The notes beneath the pieces are model-generated. The model was not told the DNA's origin. It saw only the letters and a program-made list of their open reading frames with translations, and ran no database searches. Positions 32,927 through 42,329 of a DNA stretch of 64,000 nt are shown piece after piece (the first letter of the stretch is position 1; each line of letters begins with the position of its first letter). Source of the DNA: Leeuwenhoekiella parthenopeia (GTDB lineage: Bacteria > Bacteroidota > Bacteroidia > Flavobacteriales > Flavobacteriaceae); assembly GCF_020782115.1 (NCBI RefSeq), contig NZ_JAJGMW010000008.1:1-64000 (forward strand). Direction: 5' to 3'. The position numbers and the translations under genes are program-made.

Positions 32927-35659
32927 TTAGAGTTTGCCAAGGTTGGTTCTACCCAGGATGACATTTCGATTGGTTTGTTTCTCTTTTGACTCGCCGGCTT
33001 TAGGCGCTTCTTTTTGATCTTTAGGTCTGCAGCTGTGTAATCTGCCCTGATGGTAAATGGTATGCAGACTGCCCATAGCCTTGTTGAGATTGATCAATGC
33101 AGTCTCGTCCTGAGCCTGCTCGTTTTGGGTACGGCTGAGCAACCAGGCTTTGTAAGCTTCTTCGAGGATTACCATCTTATTTTCTTTTGGTGGTTTCCCG
33201 TTTTCATCGGTGTAGTTTTTGGCATAGCCTATCCAGCAGATTTTAGCTACAATATGCGCAGGGAGCTCGCGTCTGATCAAATCTTCGACAAAACGTCTGA
33301 AGTCAATATTGCTAAAGCGCTCTGTCCAGCCCGGTAAGACAATACTCACCCTAAAACTATAGGGGTCAAGAGGCTCGCAGGCATCACCCGCACAGGCTTC
33401 GGCGCATACGGGCATAAAATTTTGCGTATGGGTAGTTTCCAGATTTACATCGGGTCTGAGCAAAATATGCTCGATGAGGTACATACCTTCATTGCCTTTG
33501 AGCGCATTGATGAAATTAAGCACGGCATTGCTCGCTTTTACAGCATTTTCTTCACTCTTAAACGTGGCAATGCGGCGGGCAATGATGTAGGCTTCGCTGT
33601 CAGCCTTTTCGTTGGGATTGATCAGGACAAAATACCACTCGGGCGTTTTGTTGGGATCTTTGGGTTTGGTTTGATAAAACTTAAAATTCTTTGAATCCTG
33701 AGCATAGCGCTTTACCAGCATCAATTCCTGATGCAACTGCTCCAGATTTTTGTAGTGTTTGGTAGCCGAAGACAGGATGGTTTTAGACCCGTCTTTGATA
33801 CGCCAGCGGTATTCGAGGAGGTCATCGGTGTCTTGTTCCTCGTAAATCTCGATATAATCTTCAGAGAGGTTTCTTCGGTTGATGTCTGTAATGCCCAGCA
33901 ACAGATACAGGCGTTTTTGCACGGCCGAAATATTTGGGGTATCCCATAAGTCTTTCGGTTTCTGATTGAAATAATTAAAGCTCAAAGCCCGTGCGCTTCC
34001 GCTTAGCGCATATTCTTTTAGAAAACGCTCTTTGGTGCCAATGATGGCTTCTTCGGCAAACTGTCCGTATATGCTTCGCATTAAAAAGGCATAATCCCCG
34101 AAGCTCTCTGCAAAGCGCGCGAGCAGGTGATCCAGAATTTCATTGCGCTTTTTTAGATTTCGGTCTTCAAAATTGGGATAGAAATGCGCCGTAAGCTCCT
34201 CATCGCTATTGGGAGCAAAACTGGTGTCCGGGAATTTAAAAAGTTCGTCACGCCCTTTAAGATCACGTACCGCCTGTGCGAAATAGTAATGGCGTGATTT
34301 TCCCGTAACCGAAAATAAGGTGCCTACCTGTTCCAGATGTTTGAAGTAATTGGCCAGAATCTGATCGAAAAACAGTAGATAGGCCTTGAGTTGTTTAGCT
34401 TTAGCACGTTCTGCTTGGCTTGCGTTGGCTTTGAGACCGTAAGGGCCAATACCATAAACTTCCGGAAACTCATTTTGTATACTGGTGGTTTCGCCGAGCT
34501 GGTATTTCTCACCTTTGGGTAGTTTGAGTGTGCGCAAGCTGTCGCGTATCCCTTTCAGGTCTGCAGCCCGGGCATCGCGTATTTGCTGTTTAAAATGATC
34601 TACCCGCGCATCATCTATATTCAGCGGGATAAAACCTTTAAAAAAGCTCCACGAACTCCTGTCGCAAAGCACCGGTTTCTTGCCGGGGTCCAGACAGTAG
34701 ACCCACGAACTGCCATCAGGGGTAGCTTCGGTACAGGCACCGATGACGATATCCCGAATGTTAGCCACACCTTCCACATTGTTAATGATGTTGATGAGAT
34801 CAGACTGGCGCACTTCGGTTTTTAGAGCTGCTTTGAGCACCTCTTCGTCGTCCAGAAAGCCGTTTTCGAGCTGTGGCCCGTTAAAAATTTCGAGCGGTGA
34901 TTTCCCGGAAGCGGTAAGTTCTGCCAGGGTCTTAGGTGTGATTTCAGGCGTAAAATAGGCTTCAACGGCAAGAAGGATTCGGGCTTTAACCGCATTTTCA
35001 TCAGCTTCAGACTCCAGCTCAATCTCTGCACAAACTTTTACGGGATGCTCATTTACCTCTTTAATCTGAACAAGATCTTCACAGAGGTTTCGGTTTTGAT
35101 GGTATTTGGCCCGAACCTCTTTTTCGATATCTTCCAGCTTTACACCTTCCTCGAGATCAAGCAAAAGCCTGTAGAGCCCATTGAGGTAAAACTGTTTTTC
35201 ATCTTCAGCTTTAAGGTGTTCAAAGCCTTCTTTCTCGAGAAACGAGCCGTAATTGAGCAAACGGTCTTTACAATTTACATAGACTTTCTTTTCATAGCGC
35301 TGCAACCAGGCGTTGCGCACCCCGGGTATATCGATGAAGAGTTTGCGGTAATCCAGATGGGTGACGGGCTTTGTACTTAAAATCTCGTGAGCCTCGTGAA
35401 ACTGGTTGCCGAACGCATTTTGACCTTCGGTGAGCAAATCGGCCATAGGAAGATCAAGGCGGTTGGCCAGATCGGTTATGGCATAGGAGAGCACCTCGAG
35501 TATGGTGATACCGGGATCGTGGCTGTTAAAGTCGGTCCATAAACTACCGGCCAGTTTTTCGATATAGGCAATGCCCTGTTGTCTTAGGAACTCAAAATCC
35601 AGATCATCACGGCTGGCCGTATTTTTAGGAATGCTGATATGTTCATTAAAACCTAGCAT
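32927..35659 (-). CDS. eCIS baseplate protein J-like 2 (Afp12-like)
   Basis: 910 aa from ATG 35659 (MLGFNEHISI), which overlaps the upstream stop by seven bases (ATGCTAG); a longer frame to 35695 is less likely. The hallmark AGSLWTDFNSHDPGITILEV near residue 40 (IWTDYNEHDPGVT-type) is typical of the larger J-like baseplate component Afp12/Pvc12, with phage gp47-like segments further along (GVANIRDIVIG). It would form the outer part of the baseplate wedge around the spike and contact the sheath. Start and stop overlaps with its neighbours support coupled translation. Confidence 0.9.
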   Translation of the reverse strand: MLGFNEHISIPKNTASRDDLDFEFLRQQGIAYIEKLAGSLWTDFNSHDPGITILEVLSYAITDLANRLDLPMADLLTEGQNAFGNQFHEAHEILSTKPVTHLDYRKLFIDIPGVRNAWLQRYEKKVYVNCKDRLLNYGSFLEKEGFEHLKAEDEKQFYLNGLYRLLLDLEEGVKLEDIEKEVRAKYHQNRNLCEDLVQIKEVNEHPVKVCAEIELESEADENAVKARILLAVEAYFTPEITPKTLAELTASGKSPLEIFNGPQLENGFLDDEEVLKAALKTEVRQSDLINIINNVEGVANIRDIVIGACTEATPDGSSWVYCLDPGKKPVLCDRSSWSFFKGFIPLNIDDARVDHFKQQIRDARAADLKGIRDSLRTLKLPKGEKYQLGETTSIQNEFPEVYGIGPYGLKANASQAERAKAKQLKAYLLFFDQILANYFKHLEQVGTLFSVTGKSRHYYFAQAVRDLKGRDELFKFPDTSFAPNSDEELTAHFYPNFEDRNLKKRNEILDHLLARFAESFGDYAFLMRSIYGQFAEEAIIGTKERFLKEYALSGSARALSFNYFNQKPKDLWDTPNISAVQKRLYLLLGITDINRRNLSEDYIEIYEEQDTDDLLEYRWRIKDGSKTILSSATKHYKNLEQLHQELMLVKRYAQDSKNFKFYQTKPKDPNKTPEWYFVLINPNEKADSEAYIIARRIATFKSEENAVKASNAVLNFINALKGNEGMYLIEHILLRPDVNLETTHTQNFMPVCAEACAGDACEPLDPYSFRVSIVLPGWTERFSNIDFRRFVEDLIRRELPAHIVAKICWIGYAKNYTDENGKPPKENKMVILEEAYKAWLLSRTQNEQAQDETALINLNKAMGSLHTIYHQGRLHSCRPKDQKEAPKAGESKEKQTNRNVILGRTNLGKL

Positions 35660-38600
35660 AGACTTTCGGTCGTATTTGAAGTAGTAGCCGCGCAATATTG
35701 GGGTGCGCGGGTTATGCTGTGCGTTTTGGCCGAAACCAGTATAGCTTTGGGATTAGAAGGTTTTACCCGTTTCTTTTGCAACCCCTGATGGGTGATCACC
35801 AAATCGGTAATAAAATCTACATAGTCCAGCGCTTCGATATAATTTACCAGCGTATGCTGATGCAGTTCAACATCAAAGACAATCCCTGCGGTCTCGGCAT
35901 AGGCCCAGGGAGACAGGAATTTTTTAAGATCTTCTTCCAGATGTTTGAGGTAGAAATTTTCATCCATGCCGTGCTTAATTCGGGCTTTAAGCGCAAGATG
36001 CACGGCTTCGTATTCGGGATTGATCACCTGCGGAACCACAAAAAGGGAAGTGCGTGCGATCAAAAACTCCTGAATAGCCCTGAGTTTAGCGGCGCTTACC
36101 CGGGGTTCGAAAATGTCAAACACATTTTGATTGATGATATCGGGTATGACCACTATTGTGACCTTACCCGGAGCCGTGAACCGGTTACCGCAGGTATGGT
36201 TGAGGCATTTTACTTTATAGACTTCTTTAAACTGCTCCAAAACCAGATGCTCATAGTCCCAAAGGCTTACAGCCCGGTCTTTGTGGCGCAAGCGTTCGCT
36301 TACCCTGCGGTAATAGGCTTCGTCTGTTTCCTTTGGGCTACCGCCAAAACTGGCGTAGGGCTGTTGCACTTTTTTAATCCCGGTTTCGCGGTTGACGAGC
36401 TTGGATATGGTTTCGGCTTCAAGTCCGTTTTGCAAATGTTCAGGGGTGTTATCCTGATTTTTGAAACGGGCCAGAACCGCCTGAGCGCGCACGTCGAGAA
36501 AGCGGCATATCACATCAAAATCCCGGGGCGTGTGGGCTTTTAACCAGACCATGCCTGAAGGCATCAGATGGTGTTGGGTACTCGCCTCGGCAGGAATCGC
36601 GATGCTCACAATGCCGGTCTTCAGAAAATTGCCGGTATTATCCTCCAGAATGGAAGTTTCGGGAAGTTTCAGCCAGGTGTCATTGCTTAAAACCGACCAG
36701 GAAATACGTTCGTTAAGCGCGAAACCGGGTTTCTGAGTGTTTTCGGTTCCTTCCAGAAGTTGAATGAGCAAATTGATGTTTTGACCGCCCAGGGCATCGC
36801 TGAGTCCAATAAATAACGTGCCGCCCCTGTCGTATTTAGGAAATAACTTTTGAGCGGGTACTTTTCCGAAGGGATGTACGTGAAAAAGCGTAATGGGCGC
36901 AAGATCCCGGCTTCCTGTTACCTCTCCATTTATAAAACTGATTTCCTGAGCCGCACGGTAAGACAGACTCATAGCTTCCAGAAACGGCGTATAAGGCTCA
37001 TTGGGAATGATCACATCATCTTCGGTACTGGTAATGGCCAGAGTGTACAAACGCGGATAGAGCTCGTGGTAAAACGAATGCGTCAGGCTCAGTTCCAGCG
37101 GACCGCTATGGGGTTGTTGCCCGTCCTGCAGGGGACTGGTAATCAGGAGGCTTGAAGTCTCTGCCGTTTTGGCGTTCTGTTCTTCAAAAAGCGGGGCGGA
37201 AGCCGGGTTTAATACCGCTTCAGGAGCATTTTCTAAACTCAGGTTTACGCTGAAATGTGCAGCATTCTGAACAATAAGATTGTCAACTTTATACACTTTT
37301 TGCTGAGCCTGGTTGGTGAGCTCTTTATTCAGGTTTGAAAGATCTGTACCTTCGCGAAGTTTGAGTAAATCTGATGATTTACCCGCAGCCGTGATCTCTT
37401 TAAAATCGTATAACAGGTTGAGGTACTGTAAATTGCTGCTTACATAGCCCGAAATATCTCTTCGATAGGATTCATAATGTTTTAGGAAACTTTCGGGTAG
37501 ATTAAGCCAGCTCAACTGTAAACCTATCGCAGACCAGCGTTTGCTAAAAAGTTCCGGATAGTCGATTTTAAAATGCGAGCGTTTATAAGGTCTTGGGCCA
37601 AAGGGTAAAAAAGGTTTTTTAGGATTGATCGCACCCAGATCGTTTTCCAGTTTCAGGCCGGTGATGCCGGTAACTTCTACCTCAAGCTTCAGTTTGAGCA
37701 GTTCGAGTTCTGATAAAGCCTGTCCCACGGCATAGGCTTCGGCAGTACTGTAATCAATCATCAGTTTGATCAGGGGATGTTCGGTCTCAAAACCGGTGTC
37801 GTGAATAGCCTTATTGTAGGCAACAACCGCTTTTTCTTCCTTTGGAATGTTAAAAGCAAGGCTAAAAACAGCAGGGTTTGAAGCCGAACTGATTTCGGTT
37901 CCCGGAAGACTTTCAGAAACGCTTTCTACTAACGAGAACGGACCCATCCAGCCTTTTTCGCCGGAAGCATACACCTTTACATACCGGATGAGATTGGCAA
38001 TGGTAAGATCAGCCGGTTTACTAACCGTAAAGCTTACGGCCACATTGCGGTTACCTTCCTGAAGTTTAAGCAGGGGTGCACTTATAGCCAGACCCAGGGC
38101 AGCATTTGCCAGCGCCGGGCGTTTGTCGTAGGTTTCGGGATATCCAAAAGGCCACCAGGATTTATTGTCTTGTAATGGTTTTTCGACTCCGTCTACCGTG
38201 TTGGTGCTTTGAGCAACCTTTATCACGTTTAGCGCCGGGTCGTGGTAGATGCTTTTTAAACTTTCAACCTTAGCTTTATTGACAATGAGGTCTGCAGATG
38301 TCTCGTATTGTCTGGGTTTATTGTTCGCATCTTTTTTGGCATCTAATAAACTTCCTTTGAATACGGGGGCTTCCGTGAAGGTTTTGGCAAGTTCAAATAA
38401 AATATGCACCTGATCGGGTTGTGCCTCTTTACGCGGAATCTGTAAAATTTCGGCATAATAAAACTCCAAATGCCTTGCGGTAAGCCGGTTGAAACGCCTG
38501 CGCGAAAATTCCATCAGTTTGAGAAAACACACAAAAAGCGTTAGATAAGGCTCCATGTTTTGCTCCAGCTGGGCTTCGGCTAAAAAGTTTTTTAGGGTAT

Positions 38601-38829
38601 TCAGATCACCTTTTGGGAAAAAGTTTTGCCAGTCTCCATTAGGTACATCCGGATTGTCAATTTTGAAATACTGAATGTGAACGGCAAAATCGCGTGCCAG
38701 CTGTAACCACTGCGCCACATCCAGATCCTGTAGTTCAAAGGATTCCGGATTGAGCGCAGAAGCCCATCGCGCGGCCTGCGAAGTGCCCGCCCTGCCGGTT
38801 AAGAAGCTCGTGTCGCATTTTTTTGCCAT
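35653..38829 (-). CDS. eCIS baseplate protein J-like 1 (Afp11-like)
   Basis: 1058 aa. N-terminal SLTGRAGTSQ-type start, a RFNRLTARHLEFYYAEILQI block (~113-132) and a C-terminal J-like part (~820-1040) with YYRRVSERLRHKDRAVSLWD, which matches the gp47/J family motif 'RVSERLRHK.RAV..WDYE' of Afp11-type baseplate proteins. Expected to form wedge dimers with the Afp12-like protein and to hold the spike hub. Five bases separate it from the gp25-like gene upstream. No signal peptide. Length in line with family members I know (~900-1100 aa). Confidence 0.9.
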   Translation of the reverse strand: MAKKCDTSFLTGRAGTSQAARWASALNPESFELQDLDVAQWLQLARDFAVHIQYFKIDNPDVPNGDWQNFFPKGDLNTLKNFLAEAQLEQNMEPYLTLFVCFLKLMEFSRRRFNRLTARHLEFYYAEILQIPRKEAQPDQVHILFELAKTFTEAPVFKGSLLDAKKDANNKPRQYETSADLIVNKAKVESLKSIYHDPALNVIKVAQSTNTVDGVEKPLQDNKSWWPFGYPETYDKRPALANAALGLAISAPLLKLQEGNRNVAVSFTVSKPADLTIANLIRYVKVYASGEKGWMGPFSLVESVSESLPGTEISSASNPAVFSLAFNIPKEEKAVVAYNKAIHDTGFETEHPLIKLMIDYSTAEAYAVGQALSELELLKLKLEVEVTGITGLKLENDLGAINPKKPFLPFGPRPYKRSHFKIDYPELFSKRWSAIGLQLSWLNLPESFLKHYESYRRDISGYVSSNLQYLNLLYDFKEITAAGKSSDLLKLREGTDLSNLNKELTNQAQQKVYKVDNLIVQNAAHFSVNLSLENAPEAVLNPASAPLFEEQNAKTAETSSLLITSPLQDGQQPHSGPLELSLTHSFYHELYPRLYTLAITSTEDDVIIPNEPYTPFLEAMSLSYRAAQEISFINGEVTGSRDLAPITLFHVHPFGKVPAQKLFPKYDRGGTLFIGLSDALGGQNINLLIQLLEGTENTQKPGFALNERISWSVLSNDTWLKLPETSILEDNTGNFLKTGIVSIAIPAEASTQHHLMPSGMVWLKAHTPRDFDVICRFLDVRAQAVLARFKNQDNTPEHLQNGLEAETISKLVNRETGIKKVQQPYASFGGSPKETDEAYYRRVSERLRHKDRAVSLWDYEHLVLEQFKEVYKVKCLNHTCGNRFTAPGKVTIVVIPDIINQNVFDIFEPRVSAAKLRAIQEFLIARTSLFVVPQVINPEYEAVHLALKARIKHGMDENFYLKHLEEDLKKFLSPWAYAETAGIVFDVELHQHTLVNYIEALDYVDFITDLVITHQGLQKKRVKPSNPKAILVSAKTHSITRAPQYCAATTSNTTESLC

Positions 38830-38834
38830 CGTTT

Positions 38835-39245
38835 CTAATTATTAAAACCTTCTTCTTTATAAAAAGGGTAGACCATGTTGCCCCGCGCATTGGTCTGCCT
38901 GATGTTGTATTCTATAAGCAGGCGCACTTCGCCTTCCAGTTCCCGGCTGCGGTCGTAGCTCACCCCCAGCAGGTCGATGCGTTTCTCGTGATACAGGATC
39001 GCGGTGCGAATGCGTTCTTCAATGTAAGTGCGGGTGGAGAGGTCCAGCGATTCAAAAACCAGATCCTGCATTGCGCAACCGTATTTAGGCAGCATCACGC
39101 GCTCCCCAAGCTTAGTACTCAACAAAATGTGCAGGCTGGCGTTGATGTCTTCAACCCCAGAAGTCATCTGCGTTTTACCCGCTTCTTTATCAAAATGCGG
39201 GGGAAATGCCCATCCTGTACCTAAAAATGCCAGATTGTCTTTCAT
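38835..39245 (-). CDS. eCIS gp25-like baseplate protein (Afp9-like)
   Basis: 136 aa. The T4 gp25/GPW family pattern is plain: ILLSTKLGERVMLPKYGCAM (~40-59) followed by ERIRTAILYHEKRIDL (~76-91) and a YNIR strand. gp25 homologues link the baseplate wedge to the first sheath ring through a conserved core of E-x-R residues (LGERVML). It follows a 139-base non-coding spacer, the largest gap in the operon, and precedes the Afp11-like gene by five bases. The order PAAR then gp25 is swapped relative to the afp cluster, where gp25 (afp9) precedes PAAR (afp10). Confidence 0.93.
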   Translation of the reverse strand: MKDNLAFLGTGWAFPPHFDKEAGKTQMTSGVEDINASLHILLSTKLGERVMLPKYGCAMQDLVFESLDLSTRTYIEERIRTAILYHEKRIDLLGVSYDRSRELEGEVRLLIEYNIRQTNARGNMVYPFYKEEGFNN

Positions 39246-39384
39246 TGTTTTTTTATTGGTTTCGCCAGGGGGTATAATACTCTCAGGCTTAGCTCGAAAT
39301 CAAGGTTTTGTTTCCTTTAAAAGCCTCGCGGTTTTGCCCGGAGGTAGGTTATGTTCTTTAAATTAATTAACTCTCAACAACCGT
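39246..39384 (-). other. 139-base spacer inside the eCIS operon
   Basis: No coding frame of note on either strand. In transcription order it lies after the PAAR stop and before gp25. It contains an imperfect GC-rich stem (CCTCCGG and CGCGAGG around a GCAAAAC loop) and the sequence CAGGGGGTAT on the plus strand, a 10-mer that also occurs in the divergent promoter region at 46795. It is the only spacer in the operon longer than 45 bases, so it may carry a partial terminator, attenuator or second promoter; that is inference. Confidence 0.4.
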
Positions 39385-39681
39385 TTACCCAATTAAAACC
39401 GTGGGATCACCAGCCATTATAGTTCCTCCGTGTGCGGTAGCATCTCCTAAACGCGCGGCAGGCATTCCTTCTATTAAAACCGTAGCTGAGCCTGCGATAA
39501 TGCTATCCGGCGGACCGGTGCAGACGGCCATATCTCCCACGCGAGCAGCCGGTAAGTTTCCTATAAGCACCGTGGGTGCTCCCGGAGGTAAAATGGGTCC
39601 GCCTACGTGAGGTACCGGCGTTGGACCGGGAATTACCTGAGGGCAAACGTGCATATCGTTTATACGTGCTGCTGGTGGCAT
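39385..39681 (-). CDS. eCIS PAAR tip protein (Afp10-like)
   Basis: 98 aa built of short beta turns with PAAR motifs (MPPAARINDMHVC, LPAARVGDMAVC, MPAARLGDATAHG) and DxxTVLIG repeats, as in the cone that caps VgrG/gp5 spikes. Cys14 and Cys53 with nearby histidines (H12, H82) could bind the tip metal ion. It has no C-terminal toxin extension, so it serves as a structural tip only. Eleven bases separate it from the spike gene. Confidence 0.95.
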   Translation of the reverse strand: MPPAARINDMHVCPQVIPGPTPVPHVGGPILPPGAPTVLIGNLPAARVGDMAVCTGPPDSIIAGSATVLIEGMPAARLGDATAHGGTIMAGDPTVLIG

Positions 39682-39692
39682 AGTTTTTCTTT

Positions 39693-41441
39693 TTAGTTTA
39701 TTTGTACCAAAGAACCTTTAAGCACGGCAATGGCGCTGGTAGAGAGCTCGGCTCCCGCACCGCCTTCGGCTTTAAATTCTGCATTGGCTTTGATGTTTAC
39801 GTTGGTTCCTTCCAGGTTGAGATCGCCGGAAGCCTTGATGTTGATATCTGCGGTGCTGCTGATTTTAATCCCGTCTGAATTGAGGATGATGCTGTTAGCC
39901 CCGGCATCATCTATTTTAATTTCTTCGGCTTCATCGTCTATCACCACAATACGTCCCGCAGGCGTTTCGATGGTGACGGAAGCTTTCTCGTCATTGAAAA
40001 GCAATTTCATTCCGCTGCGGGTGACAAAGCCTTTTTCGTGGTTGTCGTCTGATGCGGGAAGCGGTGCCGGTTTGTTACTGCTGTTTACCGCGCCCAAAAC
40101 CACAGCATAATTGGGATCACTGTTAATAAAGCCTACGATAACTTCATCACCCACTTCGGGTCTGAAAAAGCTGCCGCGGTTTTCACCAGCATCAAGAGTA
40201 GCTACACGTGCCCAGATTCCCTCTGAAGCCGCATCTATAATGGGAATATTAACCAAAATGCGGTCTTCACCCTGCGGATCTTCTTCCAGCTGGGTGACAA
40301 TCCCGGTTTGCAGGCCCTGCACCGCAGCGACGAGACCGGCGGCGGGTTGAGAATTCACCGTGTATGTCTCGCTAAACCATTTGGGATCAAGACCAAACTG
40401 CGCATGTACCGTCCAGGTACCGTCGGCTATCTCATGTTGTACTCCGGTGATGTAGGCATTGCCGTTAAAACGGTCGCCCACGCCCTCGAGTTTAATGATG
40501 GTATCTGGTTTGACCTTTGGGATGCCTATAAATTGTACCCTGCCGCGGTTGCGGGCGAGTTGCTGTATTTTGGCTTTGGCATCGGCCCATTGTTGCAGTT
40601 GGGGGGTATCGAGCTGTCCACCGTGTTTGAGGCTTAAATTATCGAGATTGATTACCGCTGCGAGTTCGTTTTTTGAAAGATTTCCGTTAAGGTTTATGTT
40701 TGCTTCGGCTGCTTCGGTCTCTGTGAGTTCCTGATCGGCGGCATTCCAGCTGTAGGCGGTAATTTTTTTGAGTTGGTCGCGGGCGTCAATCTCGCCGTCA
40801 AAAGCCAGCATAGTGGCGCCATAGGCAACTGTCTCAACGGGTGCCTGAGTCAGGTTGGGTTCTTTGATCTGAATGCTTCCATCTTCAACAAAACCCAGTT
40901 TACCATTGGCCTGCGCCCGAAGCATCATAAAATCCCAGTCTGAAGTCTGGTATTGCACCAGTTCTTTATGGGTCACGCGGGTAGCTTCAACAGCTGCTGA
41001 AAGGCCGGTATATTTAGAAATAAGTTGCTCGATGATATCGCTGTCTGTGCTTTCGTAGAAATAAGCACTTTTAGTGCCCACGGTCATTTTAACCGCAGGA
41101 TCTTTGCATTCTACTATAAGTGCAGAGGCAGCATCGCGTATCTTGATGCCGTGGCGAATGACAATGCCTTTAAAGAGGCTTTCTTCATCGCTGTGATAAC
41201 CGGCTTTGATCTCGATCTCGCTACCGGGTTCAAAAAGGTTGGTATTGCTGAGTTCAAAATCCTGTGATGCCGCCTCGCCGTCTAAAATGACCAATTGGGC
41301 ATAGGGAATGCGGTTGACCTCCCGGTTTACAACAATGGATTTTACCGAATAGGCCGCAGAGAGCTGCTCGCCATTTACCAAAAGGGTAGTGGTGACCAGA
41401 TCCGGGTTTTGTGCGGTTGCTATGCTTCGGGAGGTGTTCAT
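39693..41441 (-). CDS. eCIS spike protein, VgrG/gp27-gp5-like (Afp8-like)
   Basis: 582 aa. Residues ~10-330 form the gp27-like hub (LVTTTLLVNGEQ, then a long late-control-D-type fold with QTSDWDFMMLRAQANGK). Residues ~375-460 are a gp5 OB-fold (GIWARVATLDAG, FFRPEVGDEVIVGFINSDP). The tail (~490-582) has short hydrophilic repeats ending in a triple-stranded beta-helix needle (INIKASGDLNLEG, NVNIKANAEFKAEGG). Forms the trimeric puncturing spike below the tube. No lysozyme insertion is present; muramidase activity is supplied by the separate gene in the operon. Confidence 0.94.
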   Translation of the reverse strand: MNTSRSIATAQNPDLVTTTLLVNGEQLSAAYSVKSIVVNREVNRIPYAQLVILDGEAASQDFELSNTNLFEPGSEIEIKAGYHSDEESLFKGIVIRHGIKIRDAASALIVECKDPAVKMTVGTKSAYFYESTDSDIIEQLISKYTGLSAAVEATRVTHKELVQYQTSDWDFMMLRAQANGKLGFVEDGSIQIKEPNLTQAPVETVAYGATMLAFDGEIDARDQLKKITAYSWNAADQELTETEAAEANINLNGNLSKNELAAVINLDNLSLKHGGQLDTPQLQQWADAKAKIQQLARNRGRVQFIGIPKVKPDTIIKLEGVGDRFNGNAYITGVQHEIADGTWTVHAQFGLDPKWFSETYTVNSQPAAGLVAAVQGLQTGIVTQLEEDPQGEDRILVNIPIIDAASEGIWARVATLDAGENRGSFFRPEVGDEVIVGFINSDPNYAVVLGAVNSSNKPAPLPASDDNHEKGFVTRSGMKLLFNDEKASVTIETPAGRIVVIDDEAEEIKIDDAGANSIILNSDGIKISSTADINIKASGDLNLEGTNVNIKANAEFKAEGGAGAELSTSAIAVLKGSLVQIN

Positions 41442-41477
41442 AAATTCTATACTTCGTTTTTTCGCTTTGCGGAAGTG

Positions 41478-42164
41478 TTATGCTTTCGCCAAAGGCGGAA
41501 AAAATAACTGCTGTCCGGTTGTTAGTTTTCTAAAGTTGGTTATCCCGTTTACGCGTGCGACCTGTAAATAATATTTGCTGTCTCCATAGATGCGATAGGT
41601 CATCAGCGGAAGCGTATCGCCATCTGAAACAGTGCGCATATGGGTAAGGTCTGGCGAACTGCTGTTTTCCTGAGCCAGGCGTAACTCTTCGTCAACGGTT
41701 TCTTTAAATTTGGCTTTAATCACGGCCCGAAGCGGAGTACCATCAGGGCTGAAGAGTTTAAACTCGATGCTCATATTGAGCATTACACACCTAAAGATGA
41801 GGTTGCCCCAGCGTATTTCGAGATAGTAGGGTTTGTGCTCTTCACCGGCATAGTCAAAAACCACTTTTTTAAAGAGTTTGATGTCGTCTATAATCCCATT
41901 TTCAGAACCCTGATCGTCGTGAGCGATAATCCCGGTGCGGTCAAAGAGAAATTCCAGATCCAGCTCTTTGGGTGTGATTTTGTCAAAAACAGGAGCGGTG
42001 GCACTACTGCCCGAGGCCTGTTCTTCTTTGTACTCGATTTGATAATTGAGCACATATTTTTCCGGGTTGAGCAAGGAGGTAAACTGGCCGTCGCCCACCT
42101 TGTCTGTAAACTCGGGATCTTTAAATGCCGTAATCTTAAGCTTATCGTGTGCTCCGGTTGTCAT
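41478..42164 (-). CDS. eCIS LysM baseplate protein (Afp7-like)
   Basis: 228 aa. Residues ~1-150 match the Afp7/gp53-like fold (LNPEKYVLNYQIEYKEEQ, LDLEFLFDRTGI), and the C-terminus (~175-225) is a LysM-like domain (VSDGDTLPLMTYRIYGDSKY, LTTGQQLFFPP). In T4-like baseplates the LysM region staples wedges together and to the hub. The stop of the 53-aa gene and this start are adjacent (TAAATG), so translation is probably coupled. Confidence 0.92.
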   Translation of the reverse strand: MTTGAHDKLKITAFKDPEFTDKVGDGQFTSLLNPEKYVLNYQIEYKEEQASGSSATAPVFDKITPKELDLEFLFDRTGIIAHDDQGSENGIIDDIKLFKKVVFDYAGEEHKPYYLEIRWGNLIFRCVMLNMSIEFKLFSPDGTPLRAVIKAKFKETVDEELRLAQENSSSPDLTHMRTVSDGDTLPLMTYRIYGDSKYYLQVARVNGITNFRKLTTGQQLFFPPLAKA

Positions 42165-42326
42165 TTAGCGTTCGTTTTTACGTTTATCAATCTGCATCAC
42201 CTGCTCCAGGCACGCCTGTATAATCGCCTCTTTCTTAGCTTCGGGTGAACGAGAGGCTGAAGCCGTGGACTGCGCATCATCGCTTACATTGATTTTGATA
42301 TGCAGTTCTTTGATTTCTATAGGCAT
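42165..42326 (-). CDS. 53-aa DUF5908 eCIS protein (Afp6-like)
   Basis: A complete small frame (ATG 42326 to TAA 42165) begins MPIEIKELHIKINVSDD and ends EQVMQIDKRKNER. The MPIEI(K/R)EL beginning and beta-strand plus helix plan are typical of the small DUF5908 proteins found between tube and LysM genes in eCIS loci, equivalent to Afp6. The role is not established; it is often proposed to act in baseplate assembly. It starts four bases after the second tube gene and stops immediately before the LysM gene start, so the position alone supports it as a real gene. Confidence 0.9.
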   Translation of the reverse strand: MPIEIKELHIKINVSDDAQSTASASRSPEAKKEAIIQACLEQVMQIDKRKNER

Positions 42327-42329
42327 GGT

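Noticed and set aside
35660-35695. Extended N-terminus of the Afp12-like protein
   Set aside because: The residues MRGYYFKYDRKS are encoded antiparallel to nothing but inside the 3' end of the previous gene; the ATGCTAG overlap start is more typical.
27700-38800. Long reverse-strand frames opposite the baseplate and fibre genes
   Set aside because: They are shadows of the coding strand, with no start context, family motifs or signal peptides.
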